In this document: positions 1 through 6,840 of the stretch, piece by piece
How the letters are laid out: each line of letters starts with the position of its first letter
Position numbering within the stretch: position 1 is the stretch's first letter
Assembly: GCA_049976245.1 (NCBI GenBank)
Contig: JBMFIQ010000048.1
Coordinates: 1 to 15,388 of the forward strand
Direction of reading: 5' to 3'
Source of the DNA: Microbacter sp049976245
GTDB lineage: Bacteria > Bacteroidota > Bacteroidia > Bacteroidales > Paludibacteraceae
DNA: 15,388 bases
The notes under the pieces: generated by a model
The model's database searches: none
What the model was told of the DNA's origin: nothing
The model's input: only the letters and a program-made list of their open reading frames with translations
Made by a program: the position numbers and the translations under genes

Positions 1-135
1 AGTTTCTTCCTGGTTTGTTTGCAAATATCGTGTTTTTATAGCGTCTCGATATTCAATGCAAACATACGAGGTTGTATGGAACTCCCCAAAATAGTCATTT
101 TCTTGAGCATAAACTCTTTTTATGGCTCGTTTCAT
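1..135 (-). CDS. Partial reading frame at left edge, unknown product
   Basis: A minus-strand frame opens with ATG at 135 and stays open for 45 codons to the window edge, so the 3' end is missing. The N-terminus reads MKRAIKRVYAQENDYFGEF and continues HTTSYVCIEYRDAIKTRYLQ. I do not recognise a family. The first 22 codons are a copy of the repeat module also found at 166-232 and 8033-8098. Codons 30-38 (RDAIKTRYL) resemble codons 3-10 of the module, so the frame may itself be built of degenerate repeats. The ATG is preceded by an A-rich stretch and TAGACGT, the same leader found before the gene at 8126. It could be a genuine gene start whose 5' end has been duplicated, or repeat sequence that happens to be open. 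I cannot decide without the sequence to the left. Confidence 0.35.
   Translation of the reverse strand, partial: MKRAIKRVYAQENDYFGEFHTTSYVCIEYRDAIKTRYLQTNQEET
17..42 (-). repeat. Possible degenerate repeat copy at left edge
   Basis: Read on the minus strand, this 26-nt stretch matches the start of copy 2 (codons AIKTxYxQ) at about 20 of 26 positions. It is in frame with copy 1, 84 nt downstream of the matching position. AT-rich sequence makes chance similarity possible, so this is tentative. Confidence 0.25.
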
Positions 136-136
136 A
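70..136 (-). repeat. Repeat module, copy 1
   Basis: This 67-nt unit reads on the minus strand from TATGAAACGAGCC to a GAGTTCCATACAACC end. It aligns without gaps to copy 2 (166-232) and with a 1-nt deletion to copy 3 (8033-8098). The shared core is AATGACTATTTTGG/GCGTATGACTATTTTGG followed by GAGTTCC. Unlike copies 2 and 3, it is not followed by the A-rich spacer, and its reading frame continues to the window edge. Confidence 0.85.
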
Positions 137-232
137 CGTCTATTTTATTTTTTTTTTAATATTAAGGTTGTTTGGAACTCGCCAAAATAGTCATACGCTT
201 GAAAATAAGCTGTTTTTATGGCTCGTTTCATA
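137..232 (-). repeat. Repeat module, copy 2 with A-rich spacer
   Basis: The 67-nt core is at 166-232 (minus strand), followed by an A-rich spacer ending TAAAATAGACGT at 137-165, directly in front of the ATG of copy 1. The whole unit repeats with a 96-nt period relative to copy 1. It reads as a short frame, MKRAIKTAYFQAYDYFGEF, then closes in the A-rich spacer after about 28 codons. The same order of core, A-rich spacer, TAGACGT and ATGAAAC is found inverted at 8033-8132. Confidence 0.85.
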
Positions 233-292
233 GATTTAAATGATTTATTTACGATAAAAAGTTGTTCGTTCTAAACGAAAATCGATGCAAAT

Positions 293-322
293 ATCATTTC
301 AAACAATCGTTTTTGAAATGAT
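293..322. repeat. 11-bp perfect inverted repeat
   Basis: ATCATTTCAAA (293-303) and TTTGAAATGAT (312-322) are perfect complements around an 8-nt loop, followed by TTTTC. A smaller hairpin, TTCGTT-CTA-AACGAA, lies just before it at 265-279. The larger one could be an operator or a weak factor-independent terminator, but no plus-strand gene is visible upstream. Confidence 0.5.
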
Positions 323-438
323 TTTCTGAATGAGTAAACCTTGTATAGAAAGCTGCTTAAAAATTCTATATTTATAATTGTCAATGTATTATAAAAAATA
401 TATTGATAAACATGTGATAAAGATACGGCATTTTTCTG

Positions 439-446
439 TAATTTTG
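439..446 (+). promoter_or_regulatory. Candidate -7 box of mnmA operon
   Basis: TAATTTTG matches the Bacteroidetes -7 consensus TAnnTTTG. No TTG lies at the usual 19-21 nt upstream. Transcription from here would give a leader of about 80 nt before the mnmA ATG. Confidence 0.4.
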
Positions 447-528
447 CAAATGAAAAGAAGCAGGAAACAAAAAAATCAATATATCGGGTAATTTGCTCAA
501 TATTAGAAAAAAATAGATTCAAAAATCA

Positions 529-1596
529 ATGAAAATTGCAGCATTAGTCTCAGGAGGCGTTGACAGTTCGGTGGCGGTTCATCAATTAAAAGAAGCCGGA
601 TACGATCCAACGATTTTTTATATTCAAATCGGCATGGAAGATAAGGACGGCTATGTTGATTGCCCTTCAGAAGAGGACATTGAAATAACTTCCTACATTG
701 CTAAAAAATACGGTTGTCCATTTGAAATTGTCTCGCTTCAAGAAGAATATTGGGAAAATGTGGTGAGTTATACCATTGAAGCGGTAAAACGCGGATTAAC
801 TCCAAATCCTGACATGATGTGCAATAAATTGATCAAATTTGGGTCGTTTGAAAAAAAATGGGGAAACGAATTTGATAAAATTGCCACAGGACATTATGCC
901 AACACGACGATTGTAAACGATAAAATTTTTTTATCGACTGCTAAAGATGCAGTCAAAGACCAAACTTACTTTTTGGGTCAAATCAATTATGTGCAGGTAA
1001 ACAAACTGATGTTCCCCATTGGCAATTTGCTTAAATCGGAAGTACGAAAAATTGCAGCTAACGCTGGATTACCAAGCGCACAACGTAAAGATAGTCAGGG
1101 AATTTGCTTCTTAGGAAAAATCAATTACAATGACTTTATCCGTCGATATTTAGGTGAAAAAGAGGGATTGATTATTGAATACGAAACCGGAAAAATTGTA
1201 GGAAAACATAAAGGTTATTGGTTTCACACCATTGGACAACGAAAAGGATTGGGATTGAGTGGTGGTCCTTGGTTTGTGGTAAAAAAAGATATTGAATCCA
1301 ATGTTTTGTTTGTTTCCAATGGTTACGATCCGGAAACACAATATGGTAAAGTAATTAATTTACAAGGATTTCAATACATTTCAGAGCAGGTTTGGGGTGA
1401 TTTCGACGATGAAAAAGAGATCACTTTCAAAATCAGACATACTCCCGAATTTACGAGAGGAAAACTTAAAAAAATCAATGACATTTATCGCATTGAATCG
1501 GAAAAAAAAATACAGGGAATTGCAGCCGGTCAATTTGGCGTTATTTATGACAGTGAATCAAAGTTATGCATAGGAAGCGGAATGATCATCGATTAA
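529..1596 (+). CDS. mnmA: tRNA-specific 2-thiouridylase MnmA
   Basis: MnmA activates U34 of Lys, Glu and Gln tRNAs with ATP and inserts sulfur at C2, giving s2U34. It is a cytosolic enzyme that takes persulfide sulfur from a relay. The 355-residue protein has the family layout. A PP-loop SGGVDSS lies at residues 8-14. Cys98 in NPDMMCNK is the expected nucleophile, and Cys193 in SQGICFLG is the expected persulfide-forming cysteine. The GQRKGLG segment and the C-terminal beta-barrel end (AAGQFGVIY) are present. The ATG at 529 places the PP-loop at its usual distance from the N-terminus. It is followed after 10 nt by the TrhP-like gene, also aimed at wobble uridines, so the two are probably co-transcribed. 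Some Bacteroidetes carry more than one MnmA-like paralogue, so this need not be the only copy. Confidence 0.95.
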   Translation: MKIAALVSGGVDSSVAVHQLKEAGYDPTIFYIQIGMEDKDGYVDCPSEEDIEITSYIAKKYGCPFEIVSLQEEYWENVVSYTIEAVKRGLTPNPDMMCNKLIKFGSFEKKWGNEFDKIATGHYANTTIVNDKIFLSTAKDAVKDQTYFLGQINYVQVNKLMFPIGNLLKSEVRKIAANAGLPSAQRKDSQGICFLGKINYNDFIRRYLGEKEGLIIEYETGKIVGKHKGYWFHTIGQRKGLGLSGGPWFVVKKDIESNVLFVSNGYDPETQYGKVINLQGFQYISEQVWGDFDDEKEITFKIRHTPEFTRGKLKKINDIYRIESEKKIQGIAAGQFGVIYDSESKLCIGSGMIID

Positions 1597-1606
1597 CAAA
1601 GAAAAA

Positions 1607-2851
1607 ATGCAATCAAGTGAAATTGAAATAATGGCTCCCGTTGGTTCGTGGGAATCACTGCAAGCAGCCATTCAAGGCGGAGCCGATTCAGTCTATTTTG
1701 GTATTGAACATCTCAACATGCGTTCCCGATCATCTAACAATTTTACATTGGGCGATCTTGAAACCATCGTTGCGGTGTGTAAAAAAAACGGTTTAAAAAG
1801 TTATCTCACACTCAATACCGTTTTGTATGATCGTGATTTGACTTTGATGCGGAAAATTGCGGATAAAGCAAAGGCAGTTGACATAACAGCAGTTATTGCT
1901 TCCGACGTTGCAGCCATGCAATATGCCAATCAGATTGGATTGGCTGTTCATCTTTCGACACAATTGAATATTACAAATATTGAAGCATTGAAATTTTACG
2001 CTCAATTTGCCGATGTGGTTGTCCTAGCACGTGAACTGAATTTAGATCAGGTAGCTGCCATTCATCAACAAATTGTAAACGAAGAAATTAAAGGAAAAAA
2101 CAATCAGTTGATCCGCATCGAAATGTTTGCACATGGTGCACTGTGCATGGCCATTTCGGGAAAATGTTATTTAAGTCTTCAAGAAATGAATGCTTCGGCC
2201 AATCGTGGAGAATGCATGCAGGTGTGTCGAAGAGGATACATTGTCAAAGATAAAGATTCAGACATAGAATTAGAAATTGACAATGAATACATCATGTCGC
2301 CCAAAGACTTAAAAACCATTCATTTTATCAACAAATTGATTGATGCCGGCGTGACTGTTTTTAAAATTGAAGGTAGAGCACGAAGCGCTGAATATGTCAA
2401 AACGGTCGTTTCTTGTTACAAAGAAGCTGTTGAGGCTTGTTTGAACGGTACTTACACCGACGAGAAAATAGCTGATTGGAATAAAAGATTAAAACAAGTA
2501 TTTAATCGCGGATTTTGGAATGGATATTATTTAGGCCAAAGATTGGGAGAATGGAGTAAAAATTATGGATCAGAAGCAACAAAAAGAAAATTATACGTCG
2601 GAAAAGTTACCAATTTTTTCAATCAAATCAATGTTGCCGAATGTTACATGGAAACCAATGAAGTAAAACTTGGTGACGAATTGCTTTTTATCGGAGCAAC
2701 TACGGGAAGTCATCTTGAAAAAATTACAGAAATAAGAATTGATTTAATACCGACAGAAAAAGCCGTCAAAGGCGATTATTTTTCAATTCCGGTGACACAA
2801 AAACTTCATCGCAACGATAAGATCTACAAATGGATTGATGTAAAACATTGA
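1607..2851 (+). CDS. Peptidase U32 family protein, TrhP-like (tRNA 5-hydroxyuridine synthesis)
   Basis: This 414-residue protein belongs to the U32 family. Its members include RlhA, UbiU/V and TrhP (YegQ). TrhP takes part in prephenate-dependent formation of 5-hydroxyuridine at tRNA position 34. The N-terminal IMAPVGSWESLQAAIQGGAD is the usual U32 barrel opening. The signature EMFAHGALCMAISGKCYLS is at about 172-190. Cys180, Cys187, Cys203 and Cys207 fit the four cysteines expected to hold an iron-sulfur cluster. The KIEGRARSAEYV motif follows in the C-terminal half. Length and C-terminal domain fit the TrhP branch better than the short UbiU/V branch, and the mnmA neighbour supports a tRNA role. 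The substrate assignment is inferred from family and context. 'Collagenase-like protease' is the older name and is probably misleading. Confidence 0.85.
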   Translation: MQSSEIEIMAPVGSWESLQAAIQGGADSVYFGIEHLNMRSRSSNNFTLGDLETIVAVCKKNGLKSYLTLNTVLYDRDLTLMRKIADKAKAVDITAVIASDVAAMQYANQIGLAVHLSTQLNITNIEALKFYAQFADVVVLARELNLDQVAAIHQQIVNEEIKGKNNQLIRIEMFAHGALCMAISGKCYLSLQEMNASANRGECMQVCRRGYIVKDKDSDIELEIDNEYIMSPKDLKTIHFINKLIDAGVTVFKIEGRARSAEYVKTVVSCYKEAVEACLNGTYTDEKIADWNKRLKQVFNRGFWNGYYLGQRLGEWSKNYGSEATKRKLYVGKVTNFFNQINVAECYMETNEVKLGDELLFIGATTGSHLEKITEIRIDLIPTEKAVKGDYFSIPVTQKLHRNDKIYKWIDVKH

Positions 2852-2862
2852 ATTTTATCCAT

Positions 2863-3510
2863 TTATTCATGTTGCTGATGAACCCATTTAAGCGTATGAC
2901 GCGAAACACGCTGAATTGGATGATTTAACCATTGATTCAATTTAAACGTAAGCCACGCACTTCCGGCTCCAAAAACCGCACCCGCAAAAACATCAGACGG
3001 ATAATGAACGCCTTCATTCATTCTGCTATATCCTACGGCGGCAGCCCATGTGAAAGACGGAACAATAACATACCATTTTGGATCATACAAACTTAGTGAA
3101 GTTGCTGTGCTGAATGCCAGCGAAGTATGACCTGAAGGAAATGAAGGACTTCCTTCCAAACCTCTTGGATCAAAATAATTGGGATAAGTCACATAAGGTC
3201 TTGGTCTGTTCACAATGTACTTTGCTGAAAGTGTAAAAATGGAAGAAATTACCAAAGAAGAACCAACATACCAGCCACCTTCCGTCAATTTTTCATCGTT
3301 TGAAAGATAACCGGCTCCCAACAAAATGACGGGAACTCCAACAGCAATGTAAGCCGTTGAATTTGACAAAAAAGTACTTGTATGGTTCAGAAAAGGAGTC
3401 GTATGCGTATTCACGGCATGAAGCCATCGTGCATCCAATGTTTGTCCGTTGCTGAATTCAAAAGAACAAAAAAGGAGCATATAAAGTAAAAAATAAAATC
3501 TATTTCTCAT
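2863..3510 (-). CDS. PAP2-family membrane phosphatase
   Basis: This is a 215-residue member of the type 2 phosphatidic acid phosphatase superfamily, which removes phosphate from lipid or isoprenoid phosphates at the membrane. The three catalytic blocks are complete: K97 IVNRPRP (K-x6-RP, 97-105), PSGH (125-128) and SR-x5-H-x3-D (S162 R163, H169, D173). The N-terminus MRNRFYFLLYMLLFCSFEF looks like a signal peptide or signal anchor, and hydrophobic helices around 54-70, 83-97 and 145-160 fit the family. Substrates cannot be told from sequence; undecaprenyl pyrophosphate, phosphatidic acid and lipid A phosphates are all possible. It lies 45 nt downstream of nadA on the same strand and may be read with it. 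It converges on the U32 gene, with only 11 nt between them and no clear terminator. Confidence 0.88.
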   Translation of the reverse strand: MRNRFYFLLYMLLFCSFEFSNGQTLDARWLHAVNTHTTPFLNHTSTFLSNSTAYIAVGVPVILLGAGYLSNDEKLTEGGWYVGSSLVISSIFTLSAKYIVNRPRPYVTYPNYFDPRGLEGSPSFPSGHTSLAFSTATSLSLYDPKWYVIVPSFTWAAAVGYSRMNEGVHYPSDVFAGAVFGAGSAWLTFKLNQWLNHPIQRVSRHTLKWVHQQHE

Positions 3511-3555
3511 TTATTCAATATTTTAAGTTTATAAATTGAGAGCAAACCGACAGAA

Positions 3556-4542
3556 TTAACGACTTAATTCGAGCATTCTCCGGATGGGTAAAATGACCTT
3601 TTTTTGAACAGATTCATCTATTTCGACAAAAGGAAAATCGTATTTCAAACAGAGATAAATTTTTTCTAATGTATTTAATTTCATATAATTGCATTCGTTA
3701 CACCCACAAGAAATAGCAACGTCGGAAGGAACAGGAATGAACTGTTTTTGAGGTGAATTTTTTTGCATTTCGTGAATGATTCCGCTTTCGGTGGCAATAA
3801 TAAACTGACGTGCATTGGATTTTTTTGAAAATTGGAGCATAGCGAACGTTGACCCAATGAAATCAGCTGCCTGAAGCACCGATTGAGTGCACTCGGGATG
3901 AGCTAAAACCGGTGCATCAGGATAACGATTTTTTAATTGTAGCAAGGATTCCAACGAAAATTTTTCGTGTACGTGACAAGCCCCATTCCATAAAAGCATG
4001 TTTCTGCCAGTTACCTTGTTTATGTAGTTTCCCAAATTTCGATCAGGTGCAAAAATTAATTTTTGATCGAAAGGAAAACTCTCTACAATTTGACGTGCAT
4101 TGCTTGAGGTGACAACAACATCCGTCAATGTTTTAACCAATGCAGTTGAATTGACGTAGGTAATCACCTTATGATCGGGATGAGCTTCTACAAATTGCTT
4201 AAAATCGTCGTACGTACAACTTTCGGCAAGTGAACAACCGGCTTTTAAATCAGGCAACAGGACTTTTTTGTCGGGATTAAGAATTTTGACGGTTTCAGCC
4301 ATAAAATAAACACCCGCCATGACAAAAACATCCGCTTCAAGATGCGAAGCCTGTTGAGCCAAAGCCAGACTATCTCCAATGAAATCAGCAATATCTTGAA
4401 TTTCATCACGTTGATAATAATGAGCCAAAATGACTGCATTTTTTTCTTTCTTCAATCGATTGATTTCATCTTTCAATACAATCGAAGAAGGAATCATTTC
4501 GTTGGCAAATCCACTTATCAACCAACTATTTTTTATATTCAT
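3556..4542 (-). CDS. nadA: Quinolinate synthase NadA
   Basis: NadA condenses iminoaspartate with dihydroxyacetone phosphate to give quinolinate, the de novo precursor of NAD, using an oxygen-sensitive [4Fe-4S] cluster in the cytosol. The 328-residue protein shows all the marks. EINRLKKEKNAVILAHYYQ is at about 26-44. Cys103 in AGCSLAESC, Cys189 in NGACHVHEKF and the C-terminal SCGCNECNYM (Cys281/Cys284) provide the expected cluster ligands. The start at 4542 gives a roughly 25-residue lead before the conserved block. A second Met at residue 16 is a possible alternative start. No nadB or nadC is visible in the window, so the pathway genes are not clustered here. No TAnnTTTG box was found directly upstream. 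Confidence 0.95.
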   Translation of the reverse strand: MNIKNSWLISGFANEMIPSSIVLKDEINRLKKEKNAVILAHYYQRDEIQDIADFIGDSLALAQQASHLEADVFVMAGVYFMAETVKILNPDKKVLLPDLKAGCSLAESCTYDDFKQFVEAHPDHKVITYVNSTALVKTLTDVVVTSSNARQIVESFPFDQKLIFAPDRNLGNYINKVTGRNMLLWNGACHVHEKFSLESLLQLKNRYPDAPVLAHPECTQSVLQAADFIGSTFAMLQFSKKSNARQFIIATESGIIHEMQKNSPQKQFIPVPSDVAISCGCNECNYMKLNTLEKIYLCLKYDFPFVEIDESVQKKVILPIRRMLELSR

Positions 4543-5012
4543 ATTTTTAAAATGATTTAATTTCTAAATGGTGATGATAATAGACTGTTGAGAATGCTCA
4601 TAACTTTTGTTTAACTTTTGGTTGTGATGTCTTTGCCCTTTTTTGAAGAATATATCAACAACTTATAAGTTATAGAAGTGTTTCATAATGAAAAGACAAG
4701 AAGGTTATGAACATGCTGTTGACAGAAGACAAAGTTAGCAACAAAACTCATTTTTATCAAAACAAGATTGTTCAAAAAAATTTGATGAAGTAACAATAGA
4801 TTTTGAAAACTTATTTTTGCAGTTTCAACAATCAATGGTTATAAAAAAATAAAATGAAAAAGCAAGTGTGTTGACGAAAAAGTTATTCCCGTTTATCAAC
4901 AAACAATGAACAATCTTTTCGACAATCAAAATATTTTGCAATTAAATCCGTTGTGAGACATTGTTTTATTCACAAAATAAAGTATATTTGCAAAAAACTT
5001 AAACACTTTGTT
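4543..5012. other. 470-bp gene-free region between divergent nadA and lrp
   Basis: No coding frame can be supported. The stretch is very AT-rich and contains several 9-mers resembling the DnaA box TTATCCACA, mostly in one orientation: TTATGAACA at 4705, TTATCAAAA at 4754, TTATCAACA at 4893 and TTATTCACA at 4966. TGTTGA (4869-4874) and TCAACA (4896-4901) form an inverted pair. A stray -7-like TATTTTTG is at 4812-4819. The lrp promoter occupies the last part. Whether the boxes mean anything cannot be told from sequence alone. Confidence 0.5.
4961..4990 (+). promoter_or_regulatory. lrp promoter, consensus Bacteroidetes type
   Basis: TTG (4961-4963), a 19-nt spacer and TATATTTG (4983-4990) match the Bacteroidetes -33/-7 consensus exactly. 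The transcript should begin near 4994, about 19 nt before the ATG at 5013. This rules out the in-frame upstream start at 4953, which lies before the promoter. Confidence 0.75.
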
Positions 5013-5519
5013 ATGGGACATATACTGGATAAATTAGATAGAAAAATTCTGCATTTTATTTCACAAAATGCAAGAACTCCTTTTTTGGAAATTGCTCGAG
5101 AATGCAATGTATCTGGAGCTGCCATTCATCAACGTGTTCAAAAGTTAATGCAACATGGTGTTATACGCAATTCAGAATTTGTGATTGATCAATATAAAGT
5201 AGGTTATCAAACTTGCGCTTACATTGGAATTGTGTTAAAAAACAACGTGGAATTTCAACAAGTGGTCGATCATATTAAAGCAATTCCTGAAGTGGTTGAA
5301 TGTCATTACACCACCGGAAAATATGCCATGTTTATAAAGATATATGCCAAAGACAATCGTCATTTGTTGCGACTCATTTTGGATAAACTGGCCGTTATTC
5401 CAGGCGTTGCCAATACGGAAACCTTTCAATTGTCATTGGAAGAAATTTTCAGGAGACAGCTGTCCATTTTTGGAGAGGAAGAACCTGTTGAAGAAGATAA
5501 AAAATCGGAAGTATCGTGA
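5013..5519 (+). CDS. Lrp/AsnC-family transcriptional regulator
   Basis: This 168-residue regulator of the feast/famine family has an N-terminal winged helix-turn-helix (about 5-55: LDKLDRKILHFI, then FLEIARECNVSGAAIHQRVQKL). An AsnC-type ligand-binding/oligomerisation domain follows (about 65-150: TCAYIGIVLK, VVECHYTTGKYAMFIKIYAK). The C-terminal tail is acidic (EEEPVEEDKK). Members bind amino acids or related small molecules and act as dimers or octamers on DNA. The frame is open from 4953, but ATG at 5013 is chosen because MGHILDKLDRKIL is the family's normal start and the promoter sits at 4961-4990. The stop codon overlaps the start of the acyltransferase gene, so the pair is probably translationally coupled. 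The target genes and ligand are unknown. Confidence 0.92.
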   Translation: MGHILDKLDRKILHFISQNARTPFLEIARECNVSGAAIHQRVQKLMQHGVIRNSEFVIDQYKVGYQTCAYIGIVLKNNVEFQQVVDHIKAIPEVVECHYTTGKYAMFIKIYAKDNRHLLRLILDKLAVIPGVANTETFQLSLEEIFRRQLSIFGEEEPVEEDKKSEVS

Positions 5520-6331
5520 TCAGTTTTAGTGAATTTTGCCAAGTATCTCCTTTTTTTGAATCGTCTTTTGGTCGAAAAGTTGCCCGAATTATTTACAAAC
5601 TGACAGCGCAAGAAAAAATTTATGCTTACAGTTTAATTGCCCAACAAAATACCAAAACAAATGATGATTTTCTGGATGAAATTTTAAGATTGTTAGGTGT
5701 TGAAACGTTGGTGGTCAATCCTGAAAATATTCATTATTTTATTGAAAATAAAAATTTTATAACTGTTTCCAATCATCCTTACGGCACATTCGACGGCATG
5801 GCTATCATACGGTTGTTGCGAAATGTACGTCCGGATATCAAAGGAATCACCAATTTTTATTTGAGTTTCATCAAACCGCTTTCCGGCTATTTTATTCCGG
5901 TCAATCCCATTAAAAGTGCAAGCAGTAAATCAAGTCTTCCCGGATTGCGAACCGCAAAAAAATGGTTGGACGAAGGACATCCTCTTTTTTTCTTTCCTTC
6001 AGGACAAGTGTCACATATTAATAAAACATTGAAAATAAGAGATCGGGAATGGCAATCTTCTTCCGTTAAGTTCATTCAAAAAGCCAATCTGCCGATCATT
6101 CCCATTTATTTTTACGGTCATAACAGTTGGTTGTTTCAATTGGCGGGATTGATTCATCCCTTGCTTCGTTCGATGATGATTTCCAATGAAGTTGTAAATA
6201 AAAAAGGAAAAGTCATTCGATTTCGAATCGGAGAGCCCATTTTAGAAGAAGAACAACGGCTTTATAAAGATCCCAAAGACTTTGGTAAGTTTTTATACGA
6301 CCGCACTTATGCATTGAAAAAGGTCCGTTAA
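5516..6331 (+). CDS. Lysophospholipid acyltransferase-family protein (PlsC/hemolysin-like)
   Basis: This 271-residue protein belongs to the glycerolipid acyltransferase superfamily, which transfers acyl groups to lysophospholipid or related acceptors at the inner membrane. The catalytic block SNHPYGTFDG is at 85-94 (His87, Asp93; the H-x5-D spacing is that of the hemolysin-like COG3176 branch). GYFIPVNP is at about 124-131 and the acceptor-binding FFPSGQVS at 159-166. The LPIIPIYFYGHNS stretch matches the later conserved block. The start is a GTG inside the GTGA overlap with the lrp stop, with no ATG before the catalytic motif, so the 4-nt overlap start is well supported. The acceptor could be lysophosphatidic acid or an amino-acid lipid precursor; sequence alone does not say. 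It converges on tsaE, with 16 nt between stop codons. Confidence 0.85.
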   Translation: MISFSEFCQVSPFFESSFGRKVARIIYKLTAQEKIYAYSLIAQQNTKTNDDFLDEILRLLGVETLVVNPENIHYFIENKNFITVSNHPYGTFDGMAIIRLLRNVRPDIKGITNFYLSFIKPLSGYFIPVNPIKSASSKSSLPGLRTAKKWLDEGHPLFFFPSGQVSHINKTLKIRDREWQSSSVKFIQKANLPIIPIYFYGHNSWLFQLAGLIHPLLRSMMISNEVVNKKGKVIRFRIGEPILEEEQRLYKDPKDFGKFLYDRTYALKKVR

Positions 6332-6347
6332 GGTTAAAAGTTGTTGA

Positions 6348-6770
6348 TCACTTTTGATCAGGAATTTCAATCATACGTGTACCGTCTTCCATTTCAGTCA
6401 TAAAAACTTTTAATGTGTCCGAAGGCAATAACGATTCAATTTTTTCCGGCCATTCAATAAAACAATAATTTCCACTGAAAAAATAATCTTCATAACCAAA
6501 ATCAAATGCTTCTTCGATTTTATTAATTCGATAAAAATCAAAATGATATATGGGTTCACCATTTTCAGCATCATACTGGTTGACAATTGAAAATGTTGGA
6601 CTGTTGATGGTGTCGGTTACTCCCAGCGTTTGGCAAAGCGCATTGATCAAAGTTGTTTTTCCTACACCCATGGAACCATAAAAAGCCACTATTTTATGCG
6701 ATTTCAGCATTGAAAGGATCTGAGCAGCCACTGATGGCAATTCGTCCATTGAAGCGATGGATCTGTTCAT
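6348..6770 (-). CDS. tsaE: tRNA t6A biosynthesis ATPase TsaE
   Basis: TsaE is the small ATPase that works with TsaB and TsaD to form threonylcarbamoyladenosine at position 37 of ANN-decoding tRNAs. The 140-residue protein has Walker A GSMGVGKT (32-39), then NSPTFSIVNQY (about 56-66), YHFDFYR (75-81) and IEWPEK (105-110), all in the family order, and the length is normal. It lies 70 nt downstream of ddl on the same strand and is probably in the same transcript. tsaB and tsaD are not in the window. Confidence 0.95.
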   Translation of the reverse strand: MNRSIASMDELPSVAAQILSMLKSHKIVAFYGSMGVGKTTLINALCQTLGVTDTINSPTFSIVNQYDAENGEPIYHFDFYRINKIEEAFDFGYEDYFFSGNYCFIEWPEKIESLLPSDTLKVFMTEMEDGTRMIEIPDQK

Positions 6771-6840
6771 TTGGTGATTGGTTTAATGTTTGAGGCTTTT
6801 TACAAAGATTGCTGTTTTTTCAAAAGCATTTCAATGTCGT

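Larger units (their letters stand above)
233..528. other. Gene-free leader region upstream of mnmA
   Basis: I find no convincing gene here. The stretch holds two small perfect inverted repeats (265-279 and 293-322) and a candidate mnmA -7 box at 439-446. An 83-codon minus-strand frame (271-522) exists, but it runs through the promoter, is rich in F, I and S as expected of translated AT-rich DNA, and resembles nothing I know. Confidence 0.6.

Noticed and set aside
70..232. Repeats considered as a CRISPR array
   Set aside because: Only two adjacent units with a long A-rich spacer, imperfect repeats, no cas genes, and the third copy is inverted 8 kb away.
271..522. 83-codon minus-strand frame upstream of mnmA
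   Set aside because: It runs through the mnmA promoter region, has the composition of translated AT-rich DNA and shows no recognisable motif.
4953..5012. Upstream in-frame start of the Lrp/AsnC gene
   Set aside because: It lies before the consensus promoter (4961-4990), and the added residues do not resemble the family N-terminus.
6335..6354. Hairpin between the acyltransferase and tsaE stops
   Set aside because: AAAAGT/ACTTTT is only 6 bp and AT-rich, with no T run; too weak to call a terminator.
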